The notes under the pieces were generated by a model, which saw nothing but the letters and a program-made list of their open reading frames with translations, was not told the origin of the DNA and did not search any database. A stretch of 64,000 bases of DNA from Polytrichum commune. Lineage: Eukaryota > Streptophyta > Polytrichopsida > Polytrichales > Polytrichaceae. Positions 45,858-57,573 of this stretch are shown here, piece after piece (position 1 is the first letter of the stretch; each line of letters starts with the position of its first letter). A program made the translations under genes and the position numbers. The stretch lies in NCBI GenBank assembly GCA_950295325.1, contig OX485808.1, forward strand, positions 31,208,527 to 31,272,526. Direction: 5' to 3'.

Positions 45858-45880
45858 AGGCCACTTTGGTTATTCCTTGG

Positions 45881-46160
45881 ATCCAACAAAGGTAGTTAAA
45901 CACGCATGTCTCACTAGAAGGAAGACAAGTCTTTTCCCACACTTTCACAACACTAATCTAACACCTGTTAGTGACCAACACACATGTCATATAGGTTTGC
46001 AGCCACTGTGGAGGTAGTGTCATCCTGGACCAGTCATATTTTTAAACAAATGTGTGTCAGAATTGTGTGGTGGTTTAAGGCCTTTGACTGCGACGGTAAT
46101 TAAGGATTTTGAAGGCCGTGGTAGCTAGGTAACCAATGATCTTGATCGCCGTGATAATTT
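45881..46160. other. Unassigned flank
   Basis: No supported feature; contains the right junction of the truncated gypsy element, which I cannot place exactly. Confidence 0.25.
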
Positions 46161-46164
46161 ATGA

Positions 46165-46355
46165 TTATTACTCTAAAAAGAGATATCCATTAGTAAGTCC
46201 ACTTCCCACCTAGCCATCTATAGGCACATAGTTACATGTGCCTAGCCACCCACCTACCAAGGTAGGCTAATCACGGTCAGAGGCCAAGGGATTTGATCCT
46301 TGAACCTCTTGGCTCCCACATAGAGGCCTTAGCCACTAAGCCACCGCTCCTCACA
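46165..46355 (-). mobile_element. tRNA-derived SINE
   Basis: On the minus strand: GGTGGCTTAGTGGCTAAGGC (A box, 46326-46345) and, about 35 bp on, GGATCAAATCCC (B box, 46288-46299). A ~120-bp body follows, ending in a T run (CTCTTTTTAG) near 46175. This is the usual head-body-T-tail build of plant SINEs. Confidence 0.7.
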
Positions 46356-46439
46356 TGATGTAGGAGGAGTATTTAAAACATTTGTATATAGAACCCCAAA
46401 TTACTTTTAGCTTCTATTTACTGTATACAATATACTATC

Positions 46440-46685
46440 TACTATATACGGTATAGTATTTACTATGTATAGTTTAATGTCTTCTATCTACGACATACTA
46501 TTTACTGTTTTTATTTACTATTTTTATGAACTGTTTTTACTTACGGTTTGTGTTAACTGTTTTTATTTACTGTTTTTATTTACTACTTTTATTTACTACT
46601 TTTATATATTGTTTTTACTTACGGTTTGTATTAACTATTTTTACTTACTATTTTTATTTAATGTTTTTATTTATTGTTTACTTTG
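46440..46685. repeat. AT minisatellite
   Basis: Short units of TTTTTATTTACTR type, 12-13 bp, with interspersed TACTTACGGTTTG. Open frames here (Tyr/Phe/Leu repeats) are by-products. Confidence 0.8.
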
Positions 46686-46945
46686 TAGATCTTCTAGCTA
46701 GATCTAGATCTAGAAGGATGTCACCTACCTAATTAAAGATAGAACATTCTTTCACGGACTTCCTTGCCATTGAGTATTTGCTATTTTAGTGCATTTATGT
46801 TGGATGAATGCATGTAATGTCTCTCTTCTACCTTAATTAATAGTTAATTAGGTAGGTGACTCCCTTCTAGCTAGAACTAGACCTTGAAGGAAGTCACCTA
46901 CCTAATTAAAGATAGAACATTCTTTCACGGACTTCTTGCATGGCA
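46686..46945. repeat. Direct and inverted repeat cluster
   Basis: GTCACCTACCTAATTAAAGA and about 30 bp after it occur at ~46719 and ~46895. Between them lies the inverse AATTAGGTAGGTGAC (~46846). CTAGATCTAGATCTAG is a local palindrome near 46700. This could be a pair of foldback or MITE ends. Confidence 0.7.
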
Positions 46946-46999
46946 TTAAAGTGACACAAATCTTACACATATGTGTAAGAGTTTTAAGCTTTTGCTCGA

Positions 47000-48300
47000 T
47001 TTTTGAGCTCCGCAACACAATTCTTACGCCCTAACATTACGAAACCCAAATGTCTTAATTTCAGCCCGAACTCCGAGGCGCAGCAGACCCGTGTCAGTCC
47101 TCGAAACCTGCACAGCGCGGCCCGCCCGGTTCTGCTTGTGATCCCGGTGCTCCCAGCATCCACGCTGTCATCTCTCCCTGCCAGCCTGTCGCGTTCTCCA
47201 CCGTGGCGCCGGCCACGCTGTACCAGCGGCCACCCTGTCGCCGGAAGTCCACAGTGTCCCCGCCCATGCCACCACGGTGCCATGACCATGGCCTTCACTC
47301 ACCCATGGCCATGGCCCTCACTCACCCATCCATGGCCTTCACTCACCCATCCATGCGGGGAAGAATGCCGCCCTCGGGGAGTGTGTCTTTTCAAACGTGC
47401 ACCTACCCACCCTTGATGATTGTCTGTAACCTGCTGATTCAATAGAGGCTCCAACTTTCGGTTGCACTAGAGTGAGTTCAAGGTGTGATGCGATTTCAGC
47501 AATGATTCGGTCAGCATACACGGACAAGACCTCCTCATTGAGCGTGAGTATCAGTGTTCCTTTGCTTTTGTGATTCTGATTGATCGTAACATGTGCATTT
47601 ACTAAACAATCTGGTTTAGGGCGCCACTTGGGTGTCTTCCATGTAGTGATGCCAAGCCAAGAATGATGTTGTGAAGGTATATGTTCGTTGAGTGTTTGTT
47701 TTGTAGGACGTCGGGTACAATGAGAGTGAGTCGCATCACTTGTCATATTTCTTTTCAATGGACCCAATCAACCATCACTTCTGGCAGATTGTAACCTACT
47801 CGATTGCAGCATAGTCCGGGTTTGCGACGCACTGGAGTGGGTGGTATGAAGTGATAGTTTAGCACCAAGGCTAGGACAATGATGCGGTGATGAGCGATGC
47901 GAAAGATCTTGTCATCAGGTTTGTATCGCCATGAGTGTACTTGGATGATCAACCACACTGGTCATGGCAGTCATGTTACACATGACTTAATTGCATGAGG
48001 GTAGTTTGGATTGGCCAATAATATGTGCTGATGTGTTCTTCATGGGTGATGTTGCAGGTATTCCTTGCAATCAGGAGAAAGGAGGTCTGCTAGTTTGTTA
48101 CAGACCGATGAGCGCCGCATGAGGAGGACGTCCGCAATCCTTGGTTACAAGTAGCGTGCGCCGTGCACTATCTGTAAGTTCTGTAACCTGTCATCTTTTC
48201 CTATATTTTTGGGGCATTTTTGTGTTGTGTTATGGTTTTTTTGGTCGCTTCATGTTTGTGAGTGGCATCGGTATTTGTGTTGTATTGGTCGATTGTTTTG
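47000..48300 (-). other. Possible decayed minus-strand coding
   Basis: Minus-strand stretches look weakly protein-like (YKPDDKIFRIAHHRIIVLALVLNYH at 47910-47830, and ILTLNEEVLSVYADRIIAEI near 47500) but lie in two frames. No family recognised. The plus strand around 47285-47350 has a CATGGCC/CACTCACCCAT repeat. Confidence 0.25.
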
Positions 48301-48339
48301 TGAGAGCAGTGCACTTTTTTGTACACACTAGTTAGGGTG

Positions 48340-49790
48340 GAGGGTATGCTTAGACTGTTGGTGAGTCGGCAGTATGCCTACACTGTTGGTGAGACGGCGG
48401 TTCATCCGGGTTTTTTTTTTTCCCTTCTTGTGTCTGAGTCGCCGCGTTTATGGCATTCACATGTATGCTTGAGCGTTTACGGTATGTAGGTCGCCAAGTT
48501 CGTGTACGCAGTACACTGAACTGTAGTCATTAGTTGCCGTTGAGGGTCCCCTCGGGGAGTGCGCTTAGGGACATTTCGGGGATCGCCCGTTCTTGCTGGT
48601 TTTTCCTGGGTTCACCTTTGGTTCTTGCTGGCTGCTTTTCGGCCATTTACATGTATGCGACGGCGTCGGCGTTCTGTCTGCTGTGGACGGCTGGATACTG
48701 CTGTCTGTGGTCGGTTGGGTTTTTTTTACTTGTTTGTCACTATTTAGGGCATTTACATTTATGCTTAGGCGTTGTGTGTGATCTTTCACGTTCCTCTGCT
48801 CGTCCAGGCACGCATCAATTCTATCTGCATAAAGTGTGCAGGGTTTACGGTGTCGACGACGTCGCCGTTTGCGACATTCCGTCCACGCACAATATTCTTG
48901 GGTATGGGTTGTTTATGATCCATTTTTTTTTGGGTGGCAGTGTCTCGGGGAGTCGGCAGTATGCTTACACTGTTGCGAAGGTGGGCAGGGTTTTGATTCT
49001 CTTGGGTTCTGGCTTAGGTTTTGTGAATGAAGTCTTTGTGGGTGGCAGTGTGGGATTTACATGTTGGGCTTGGGTTGTTTATGATCGTTCTTCCTGCTGG
49101 GTTGGGTTGTTTATGAGTGTTCTTTCTTGTGGGTGGCAGTGTCTCGGGGAGTCGGCAGTATGCTTACACTGTTAAGATAGTCTTTAAGTGTTTGATTCTC
49201 TTGGGTTATGGCTTAGGGTTTCTGAATCACTTGTTTATGGGTGGCACTATGGGATTTACAGGTTCTGGGTTGGGTTGTTTATGGGTGTTCTTTCTTGCAC
49301 AGTGGCAGTGTGGGATTTACAGGTTGTGGGTTGGGTTGTTTATGAGTGTCCTTTCTTGTGGGTGGCAGTGTCTCGGGGAGTCGGCAGTATGCTTACACTG
49401 TTGCGAAAGTCTTTAAGTGTTTCATTCTCTTGGGTTATGGCTTAGGGTTTGTGAATGACTTCTTTGTGGGTGGCAGTGTGGGATTTACAGGTTCTGGGTT
49501 GGGTTGTTCATGAGTGTTATTTCTTGGAGGTGGCAGTCTGAGATTTACATGTTGGGGTTGGGTTGTTTATGAGTGTTCTTTCTTGTGGGTGGCAGTGTGG
49601 GATTTACAGGTTGGGGTTGGGTTGTTTATCAGTGTTCTTTCTTGTGGGTGGCAGTGTGGGTTTTACAGGTTGGGGTTGGGTTGTTTATCAGTGTTCTTTC
49701 TTGTGGGTGGCAGTGTCTGGGAGAGTCGGCAGTATGCTTACACTATTCCGAACGTCTTCATTGTTATGAATCTTTTGGGTTCTGCTGGAG
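48340..49790 (+). repeat. 59-bp tandem array with higher-order insert
   Basis: Units TGGGTTGGGTTGTTTATGAG + TGTTCTTTCTTGTGGGTGGC + AGTGTGGGATTTACAGGT repeat at exactly 59 bp around 49561, 49620 and 49679. A second module (CTCGGGGAGTCGGCAGTATG through CTTAGGGTTT) is inserted at intervals and also recurs from 48350 on. The array lies just upstream of the BED-finger gene, in its 5' leader or first intron. The long plus-strand frames here are periodicity artefacts. Confidence 0.85.
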
Positions 49791-50064
49791 GTTTACTTCA
49801 ACACTTGTTTTTAGGTGGCAGTTTGGGATTTGCAGGTTTAGGGACCTGGCTGCATGTTTTCAAGACAAGTTTTTGGGTTCGCTCCTTCTAGCGTTTCCTG
49901 TGGCCATGGCTGTTGGTGCGATCCCTCCCTCCGACGGATGCAAAAACCGTGCACCTCGCATGTTTATGCACGCTCCTGCAGCTTCAGAATTACACCCCCC
50001 CTCATTCATGCTCCCCCCTCAGACTGCGCTCTTCCTTGCTATTGATTTGCATTGTTTCTTGCAG

Positions 50065-52781
50065 ACTATGGATTCTACTGCACACACGTCTTTGGGGGTG
50101 GAAGACGAAGTCGTATACTACGTGAACGAGATTTTTCTGGGTGGGTGGAGCAGCGCGTGAAGAGGCGCGTCTACATCGAGCTGAAATTGGAGTGCACTCG
50201 AAATTGCAAGAGAGATGTGCAGAAGGCGAGGGATGACTGGGTCTGCCTATACTGCAAGGCCTCTTTTCCAAGTAAGTTGAGGTTGACGGACCACCGGGTG
50301 GTGGGCTGCCCGTGTGGACCAGTGGACTCCACTGGCTGCAGATGGGAACTTCCTGTCTATCCGAATTTGAAGACAGCTCAGCAAGGTAAGGATCTTAAAC
50401 TAGCGCTGCACCGAGGGGATGGTTCAGTATGGGAAAGCTTGCAGGACAACTCTATTTGGCTAGACCTCAATCCCGAGCTACGGGAGCCCACTTTCCCCCC
50501 ACCTGGAGCAAAAGTGCAACAGCGGCGCTTCATGGAGCCCACTCTTGACAGGTTGACAGCTTGCCAGGCCACGGGAGGGGGGAGTGCGCCATGCAAACCG
50601 CGACCTGAACGTCCTCCGAAGCCACGTAGTGCACCAGCCGCGGCAACAGAATTCGTGGACCTCGAAGATAGCCCTAACGACGACCCCCCCCATACCGCAG
50701 CCCAAGAAGCGTAGTCATGCACAAATGGAGGAAGGCCACAGAGTTTACCACTCTCCGAGGCAGTTCAAATCCAGACTCGCAGCCCCTCACCGGAGAGGGG
50801 TGCAATTCTGGCTCCTCCGACTCCCGTTCCACATGTGCCACCTCCCGCCCCAACGCCAGCTGCGACGCCCATCCCTCGTAACGACACTTCAAGCGGTGAG
50901 AATGATGTTGCTGCGAGGCTCCGACATGATCGGCAAGCCTTCTACCTCAAGGCTGCAAGTGCTGCACGTGCGTCCGTCAAGATGGACACCCCCAAACCTC
51001 CATTGAGGCCTCCAGTACAACCCCCAGGTCTGTTTCATTTGTTGTAGTGTGGATTGTTGAAATTTGACTTGGAGTCCGGCTCATTCCCGGCATTCCAGGA
51101 AGAGGTTGACAATTGGAGGAACGATCCAACATTCATGGACAGGCTCTTTGTAGCTTATGGCAGATTCCACGCACCACCGCATCATGTGCCTCATCTGATA
51201 ATCCCCGCATTGAATTGTGTTTTCGGGGTCATTCACGTTTTGAATTCCATGTCGTAACTTGTGACCCCAGGTTCATTGTTAGGTGCATTGAACATGCCTC
51301 GCCAATCCGCCTTGTGTGCAATGTTTGTAACATGTCTGAATGCAGGTTGATGGCTCGTAACATGTGCACTGGTTGAGGTTGCAGGGTAGACCGGATGTGA
51401 GACCATCAGTGACTCAGATGGTAGTAGCCACAATCAGCAAGGTAGGGGATGACCCTGCACTCGTGAAAGAGGTTGATGCGATGATCGACTACGTCCAACA
51501 CATGTTCGTCATGCGTAACGTGATAGCGCAGCGCAAGAAGTGGGACGACGACCAGCAGTCTAAGGTGAACGGAGCCATTGCAAACGCAATGAAGACCTGG
51601 GATGACGAACATTACCCCAGTTTGCTTGAAGCCACATGGGGTTGGCACCCTTTTTACTTGTCGTTCGTGGCTAATCCCCTTTGCTCCAGCTTTAGACCCG
51701 CATACCCTCTGTACCACTCAGTTGTAGAAGGGATAAATGTGCAGTTTATGGTGTTGGAACAATCACATATTCAACGGGTTTACCCTGTACCATGGTCAGT
51801 CCTATTTTTGCGTTGTCTCCTTAAATATCACAGTCTAATGCCCCCCTTCATATCGCACCCTTTTAGTGGTGGAACTGTCGGCAACGTTACGAAATGGCTG
51901 CAGCTGGCTGAAGAAGAAGACGGAGATGGATGGCGTGCGTGGCATTTGGCGAGGAGGTACTTGAAAGAGGAAGGGTTCCTTGTGTTCGCTGGCGCCAGGG
52001 AAGTGGATTCGAGACAGCAGTGGCATGCAGAGGTTGATGCTGCTTGGTTGGATTTGAAGAATCCAACGCCTGATTGGTGGGCAGACTTGCAGTTATGGTG
52101 CCAGTCCATCCAGTTTCGGGCACTGCAGGACATGGCTTTCCATGACAAGCAATCCTGGCTGAATGCTTGGGTCATTCGTGATAAACCCGCAGCACCTGTG
52201 CGCCCCCTTGCATGCTACGATCGCTGGTTACAACATTGGGAGGACATTGACATCGGTTATGTTCTTTCGAACCCAGGTAATGAACCTGCACTCGTAACAT
52301 GTGACCTGAATCTGCCCAAGCTACCCATTTAGCGGCCTTCCCCAATGTCATCTTAATAACAATACATGTGTGTCCGACGTTGGCAGATATCATGGTGCCC
52401 TCGCTGGAGCGTTCAGAGTACATGTACGAGCTTCGAAATATTGCTGACAATATTGTGAGAGAGCGTTGCAAGCATTCGGAGGTGCATTTCGCAACACATT
52501 CAGAAGGTGTACAAAGTTACAAGCTCGCAGAGGACTCGGAGGACGTTGACCCACCGCTGGATGCAGGAGCCGCAAACGTCTCTCCCTCCATACATGATGA
52601 CTCGCATGTTGGCCCGGTGTTCCATATACCCATGACCCAAGAGAAATCTTTGGAAGATTTGCCCAGCCAGATGGATTTTGACTAGCAAGATTCTGGGACT
52701 CCTGGTCCAAGCACCGCACCCACTACAGCTCGAAATTTGGGCGAGGAGTTGGACGTCGTGAGCACACCAGCAAAGATTTAG
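50065..52781 (+). pseudogene. BED-like zinc-finger protein, transposon-associated, with stops
   Basis: Likely exons: 50065 to about 51190, 51385-52276, and 52387-52781. The last two introns have GT-AG ends and preserve frame. Exon 1 encodes WVCLYCKASFPSKLRLTDHR with CxxC and a later His and Cys, a BED/C2H2-like finger, then a Pro/Ser-rich linker. Exon 2 (MVVATISKVGDD..., WGWHPFYLSF) is a globular region I do not recognise; no hAT dimerisation motif is visible. In-frame stops: TAG 50712-50714, TAG 51045-51047, TAG 52683-52685. The last is probably premature because homology to the copy at 63.4 kb (ARNLGEELD versus ARNLDGELD) continues past it. Probably a dead member of a repetitive, transposase-like family. 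Confidence 0.5.
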
Positions 52782-53085
52782 GTTTACATATAAGTTACAA
52801 ATGCATAGATTACATAGGTTGCCCCTACCTGGACTGAGGATGAACGTCAAGGGGGGGATACATGTTACAAAATGAACTTTGCATTTTGGGGTCATGCTTT
52901 CGTGACTACAAGCCATGTAACCGCACAGATGGTGTGTAAAATGTGTAACATTTGTAACATGATTTAACATGGCCATATTCTAGAGATGATTCAACATGTT
53001 TTTCATTCATCCATTTTTTAAAATTTTCCTAAGGTTTAATACCATTTGTATGGGAAGGATCATCAAAATATGAGAATGTGAACAA
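52768..53085 (+). repeat. ~318-bp direct repeat, copy 1
   Basis: Begins CCAGCAAAGATTTAGG within the last codons of the BED-finger gene and runs through its likely 3' UTR to AATATGAGAATGTGAAC. About 97% identical by eye to 54421-54737. Contains TGTAACATTTGTAACATGAT, also seen near 60090. Confidence 0.9.
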
Positions 53086-54420
53086 CCTTCGATAATGGAA
53101 CGAGGTCAATATCCCTATAACAATGGCTCTTTAAAGTTGAGATTACAACCTCAATTATATGAAACTTCCCCTGAGACTGCAAAAATAACATGTTCATAGG
53201 CTCTTTCTTTGTTGCATCCACACAATTTCTAGTTGAGATATTCAAAGAATTTTAGTCCTTCCAATATGATTAAATATTTGTATCTCATTATATTTAAACA
53301 AAAGAAAAATGCCAACACTAATTTATTAGAATAAAACTAAAATGTGTTGGCATAAAGAATACCAAACATGGTTAATAACATGCAAACAAAGAGCAATTAG
53401 CCTAATGAATTGTCTTCATCTACTTTGGATATTGCCAACACAAGGTTAACTTGAGCCCTACTAATGAGCAACAAAACATTGCTAAGGCCATGAGAACCAT
53501 TATGAACTTTGGGAGTTGGTTTCTTGCCCGTTAACATGAATTTGTGGGGTTAGCATGCTCTGTGGACATCACAAATCAAATAATATGAATGTATAAAAGG
53601 GGATTCTTGAAGGCATTGATATACATAATATATGAAGGGGGAGTTATTGTTTATTATAAATTGTTGTTGTCTAAATATAATGGCTATCGAGAATTCTAAA
53701 GTAGAGGTAGATGTACAAATCACAATCCTAGAGTTTAGAGAAATTTCTGACAATCTTTGTGCTTGCCGTACGAATTAAACGACCATTTGTTGGTAAATCT
53801 AGACGCTATTAGTTTTCTAGCTAAAAAAAAGGGATGTTGCACGGTCAAATTATCACAAGCTACATCCTATGGATGAAAAAGCATTCCAAAAATTTGAAAA
53901 TGAAAGTGGATCAAAGGCAAGGTATTTAATTTGTAAGATGAACCTTGGGTTAAGATATTTAAACTATAATTCTTGGTTTCCCACTCCATCAACACGAGTG
54001 TGATATATCATGTCAACTATTGGTACATATCTTAAACATCCATTCGTTACATTCTCATATCCAAATTTCATGCAATTCAAATCCTACCCCATCACTCATG
54101 ACTCCAAGACAACATGACATAGTCCAAATGCACGTACTACAAGCATATAGGAACAGATGGGAAAAATACAACAATTACAACACATGCTACAGTGGAGAAT
54201 AAATGCCAATGGGGACATTGCAGATACATGTGTATCGTGTGTTCATGTATCTATGCAAGTTTGACTACACGACATTGAACACCTTCATGTACGTGGCCAT
54301 GTCATTAAACAACAACAAGGTCATGCGCATCATACCCGTATCATATAGGATTGCAACTATTATCGAGCACTAATAATCAACCATATGTAATTAGGATGCG
54401 ATGTATAGATTTATAAACAC
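53086..54420. other. AT-rich spacer between direct repeats
   Basis: 1.3 kb of AT-rich DNA with no recognised gene. Confidence 0.4.
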
Positions 54421-54737
54421 CAGCATAGATTTAGGTTTACATATAAGTTACAAATGCATAGATTACATAAGTTGCCCCTACCTGGACTGAGGATGAACGT
54501 CAAGGGGAGGATATATGTTACAAAATGAACTTTGCATTTTGGGGTCATGCTTTCGTGACTACAAGCCATGTAACCGCACAGATGGTGTGTAAAATGTGTA
54601 ACATTTGTAACATGATTTAACATGGCCATATTCTAGAGATGATTCAACATGTTTTTCATCCATCCATTTTTAAAAATTTTCCTAAGGTTTAATACCATTT
54701 GTATGGGAAGGATCATCAAAATATGAGAATGTGAACT
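54421..54737 (+). repeat. ~317-bp direct repeat, copy 2
   Basis: Second copy of the BED-finger gene 3' end, starting CCAGCATAGATTTAGG. It is followed directly by the 50-bp array. Confidence 0.9.
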
Positions 54738-54748
54738 TCTGAAAAATT

Positions 54749-54992
54749 ACATAAATAGCGGTTTTTGCTAGAAACATACTTAGAGGTAAAATATACTTAC
54801 ATAAATACCGGTTTTTGCAAAAAACATACTTAGAGGTAAAATATACTTACATAAATACCGGTTTTTGCAAAAAACATACTTAGAGGTAAAATATACTTAC
54901 ATAAATAGCGGTTTTTACAAAAAACATACTTAGAGGTAAAATATACTTACATAAATAACGGTTTTGGCAAAAAACATACTTAGAGGTAAAAT
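54749..54992. repeat. 50-bp tandem array, five units
   Basis: ATAAATA starts at 54751, 54801, 54851, 54901 and 54951, exactly 50 bp apart. Unit contains CGGTTTTTGCAAAAAACATA and CTTAGAGGTAAAATAT. Confidence 0.95.
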
Positions 54993-55214
54993 GATATCCC
55001 AAACTAGATGGTGGACACATTATCGCATCATTGTTTGAGCATTATTCAGATTCTAAGACTTAAGGTCTACCACAACATGCCCCCAACGAACTCATCAGGA
55101 CATATATGTCACTGAAACTTAACGTAGAGAAGAATATAAGCAGGTTCGGTGTTTGCAGTTGTCATGAAGTTTAGTTACAAACACCAAGCAACAAGATTGG
55201 GGAGTGGTGCAAAC

Positions 55215-56070
55215 CTGCCAGCCGTTTGAGTCCCTCCTTGAGAGAGGGTTGTCCGACCATTGAGAGACGCATCAGCTGCTCCATGAGGGCATACCATTCA
55301 TTAACCAGCTGAGCCACAAAACTAATGAGAAGGAACATTAGCATGACAATTCCTACTTCCAGATGGTTTTTTGTGGGATCACCTTTGACAAATAAAGCTA
55401 TGGCTGCTCCAAAAATCCCCACTCCACACAGAAGAGATATGGTCTCAACCAACTACACGCCTCTGCTTCTGAATGGTTTTGTTATGACCACATAGAGAAG
55501 CTCGATGACTGTGAAACTCAATACTATACTTACTTGGCTCCAGGAGTGATCTGATCTTGTCTAGGCTCCAAATACTAATCCCAGAGTGATTCTTCTTGAA
55601 AGGTCTACAAGGAAGTATGCTGCTTGGGCACCTCCGAGAATCTAAGCGAGGGAAGATATCTCTACCTCATCACTTATGTCGTCATCAGAATTCACACTCC
55701 ATGTGGTGCTTTCAGCTCTGTAATTGCTATTAGTGTGATTAGGCGAGGTCTCTGAAATAACAATTTTTGGAGGGCCTTTACGATCGTCAAAAAGTAATCC
55801 ATACCTTGGCAAAAATGTGTATCCAAGATGACTTTTCCTAATCCACTTGCCTGGATATCCTGTGCCAGTTAGAACCTTTAAAAGTCCTTGATGTTGATTG
55901 ATTTGCAGGTTACCGTCTCTTCGAGCTTCTGGTTGACGAAATTCCTTGTATCGAACTAGTGCTCCCAGGTAAATTCCATAAATTAGAAATATATTTACAG
56001 ATGCAAGAAAGGCTCCTGGGACTGCAAGGAGTAATCCGCCAACTATGATGCCCACGGTAGTGCCACCTGT
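55215..56070 (-). pseudogene. Multipass membrane protein, single large exon with three TAG stops
   Basis: One minus-strand frame runs from an acceptor (CACAG, 56071) to a donor (GTTTGC, 55214) with TAG at 55642-55644, 55561-55563 and 55453-55455, each explicable as CAG to TAG. It has at least five hydrophobic segments: VGIIVGGLLLAVPGAFLA, NIFLIYGIYLGALV, ITLGLVFGA, VLSFTVIELLYVVI, and VGIVMLMFLLISFVAQL. The KPFRSRG-(stop)-LVETISLL stretch recalls TRP-like or other large plasma-membrane proteins, but I cannot name the family. It may belong to the same source gene as the orphan exons near 58.6 and 60.2 kb. Confidence 0.6.
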
Positions 56071-56562
56071 GCCCAGAGGTAGGAACAATTCAATAAACTA
56101 AATGCTCAAGTTGTAATTTCAAGATACCAAAGCACTTGTTGCGCATAATGATAACAGCTCAATCACAGTCTGATGCATACTCAATAGAGAGAATTTTTTT
56201 TCTCTCCCCTAGGTTATTTCCAAAAACAATGGGGTTGAAATGCCATGATTATCATGTTCTCTAAACTGGAGGATGATGAACCACACAAATCTCTGGCGGC
56301 GCTAACCTTTGATTATAAAAGCAGAAGCCTGACATATGCCTGGTAATGCAAAAATCAAGATGAAAAGCTCAAATGTTGCAACTACTGTCACTTACTAAGT
56401 TGTATATAGACCGCTCAAAAAACCAAAAGTAACCAAGGCACTGTCTCAATAGGTAATAGTGAGCTCTCGTCAGAGGATTCTTAGTCAGCTTAAGTGGGAC
56501 AATCAATATGGCCACCTATTTGACCTGGATTACATGCAACTAGATCAGAATCTCAAAGGTTA

Positions 56563-57573
56563 CCTTTGTGAAGGTATCACTGATATGTTGTGCTGCTTCC
56601 CTTCCTAAATTCATGGCTTCTTCAGCTTCAGGAGTTCCAAACTGCACCATCACTGAATCGGTGTCTCCATAAACAACCTGATCATCCAGAAGCAGCCACA
56701 TGATCCAGCATAAATGACCAATGATCACAAAGCCATGATGACTTACAGGAGAATCATCTGTGAAGCATGTTTTGTCAACTTAAGAGAAGTGCACTGTGTC
56801 AAATAGCATGTTTATGCATCATTCATATTCCTCTTATTCATGCAGAGCTGTAGAGAACCCTGTGTACATACCTCAGCATCATAACTGTAACCATTCCCTG
56901 TATTGAACTTCTCTTGCACTAATTTCTTGGTGTGGTCTATCATCTGACGCCTTGTTACAAAACAATGTGAATACTAAAGAACTCCAGAGTTCCATCACAA
57001 TAAGGAAGGAAGTAATTCAAATCACTCTACTCATTAAGATTAACATCCAAGTCAAGAACTCAACCTGGCATTCACCATATCTACAATCAATTGTGATAAG
57101 AGCAAAAGGTCTTTTCACTGGCAGCACAAAGAAAATATGATAGAAACGGAACATGGAAAAGGACCAAATTGACAATAACATGTTAAACTGTGCACATGTA
57201 GCTACTCCAAGTATCACCAATGTGAACTTACCATAGCTAGTAACACTTGAAGATATTTCCAGACAAAGCAACTGCCCAATGGTTGCACCAGTAAAGCCAT
57301 ACACAAAATTTGCACTCACCTGCCAAAAACCCCAACAAGATGAAATTGGTCCCCCTATTTTAGCATCCTTCTTGCCAGTAACACCAACTCCATTCTAGGT
57401 TCCCTTTCCTATTCAGTTCTTACATAAGGAAGTTGTCCTGGTCTCACAAAATAGACAATAAGTATAAGCAACGTCTGCCTTCACAAGAAAGTATGGGAAA
57501 GGTGTAAAGCAGAAACCTTGAGAACCAGTTGGCGTCCATCAAGCACAGCTTTCTCCAGCGGATCTGTTGCTTC
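56563..57573 (-). pseudogene. POLD1: DNA polymerase delta catalytic subunit fragment (four exons)
   Basis: Exons on the minus strand: 57573-57517 (EATDPLEKAVLDGRQLVLK), 57319-57232 ([20 protein letters not shown]), 56950-56872 (RQMIDHTKKLVQEKF) and 56677-56563 ([14 protein letters not shown]). These are family-B polymerase motif B and motif C (YGDTDS, catalytic Asp pair) of POLD1. The invariant Ser of motif B (NSxYG) is Phe, and a conserved Pro (QLPCL) is Leu, both one C-to-T step. The junction between the second and third exon is off by one nucleotide and uses a poor acceptor (TAACAAG). No upstream or downstream POLD1 exons are found on either side, so this is an isolated, decayed fragment. 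Confidence 0.85.

Larger units (their letters stand above)
37899..45880 (-). mobile_element. Truncated Ty3/gypsy element, minus strand, with two nested solo LTRs
   Basis: The 3' LTR reads from TGTGAGGCC at 37899 to GGGCTCATA at ~44034. Subtracting the nested LTRs it is about 1.53 kb. Internal DNA then follows (TAATTGGCGACC...) to about 45880, with gag-pol pieces on the minus strand. The 5' half and the 5' LTR are missing. RT, RNase H and integrase are deleted. Confidence 0.7.

Noticed and set aside
46465-46732. Tyr/Phe/Leu-rich frames
   Set aside because: By-product of the AT minisatellite.
48534-49891. Frames with repeated SVLSCGWQC peptides
   Set aside because: They follow the 59-bp array in several frames, with no third-position signature of coding.
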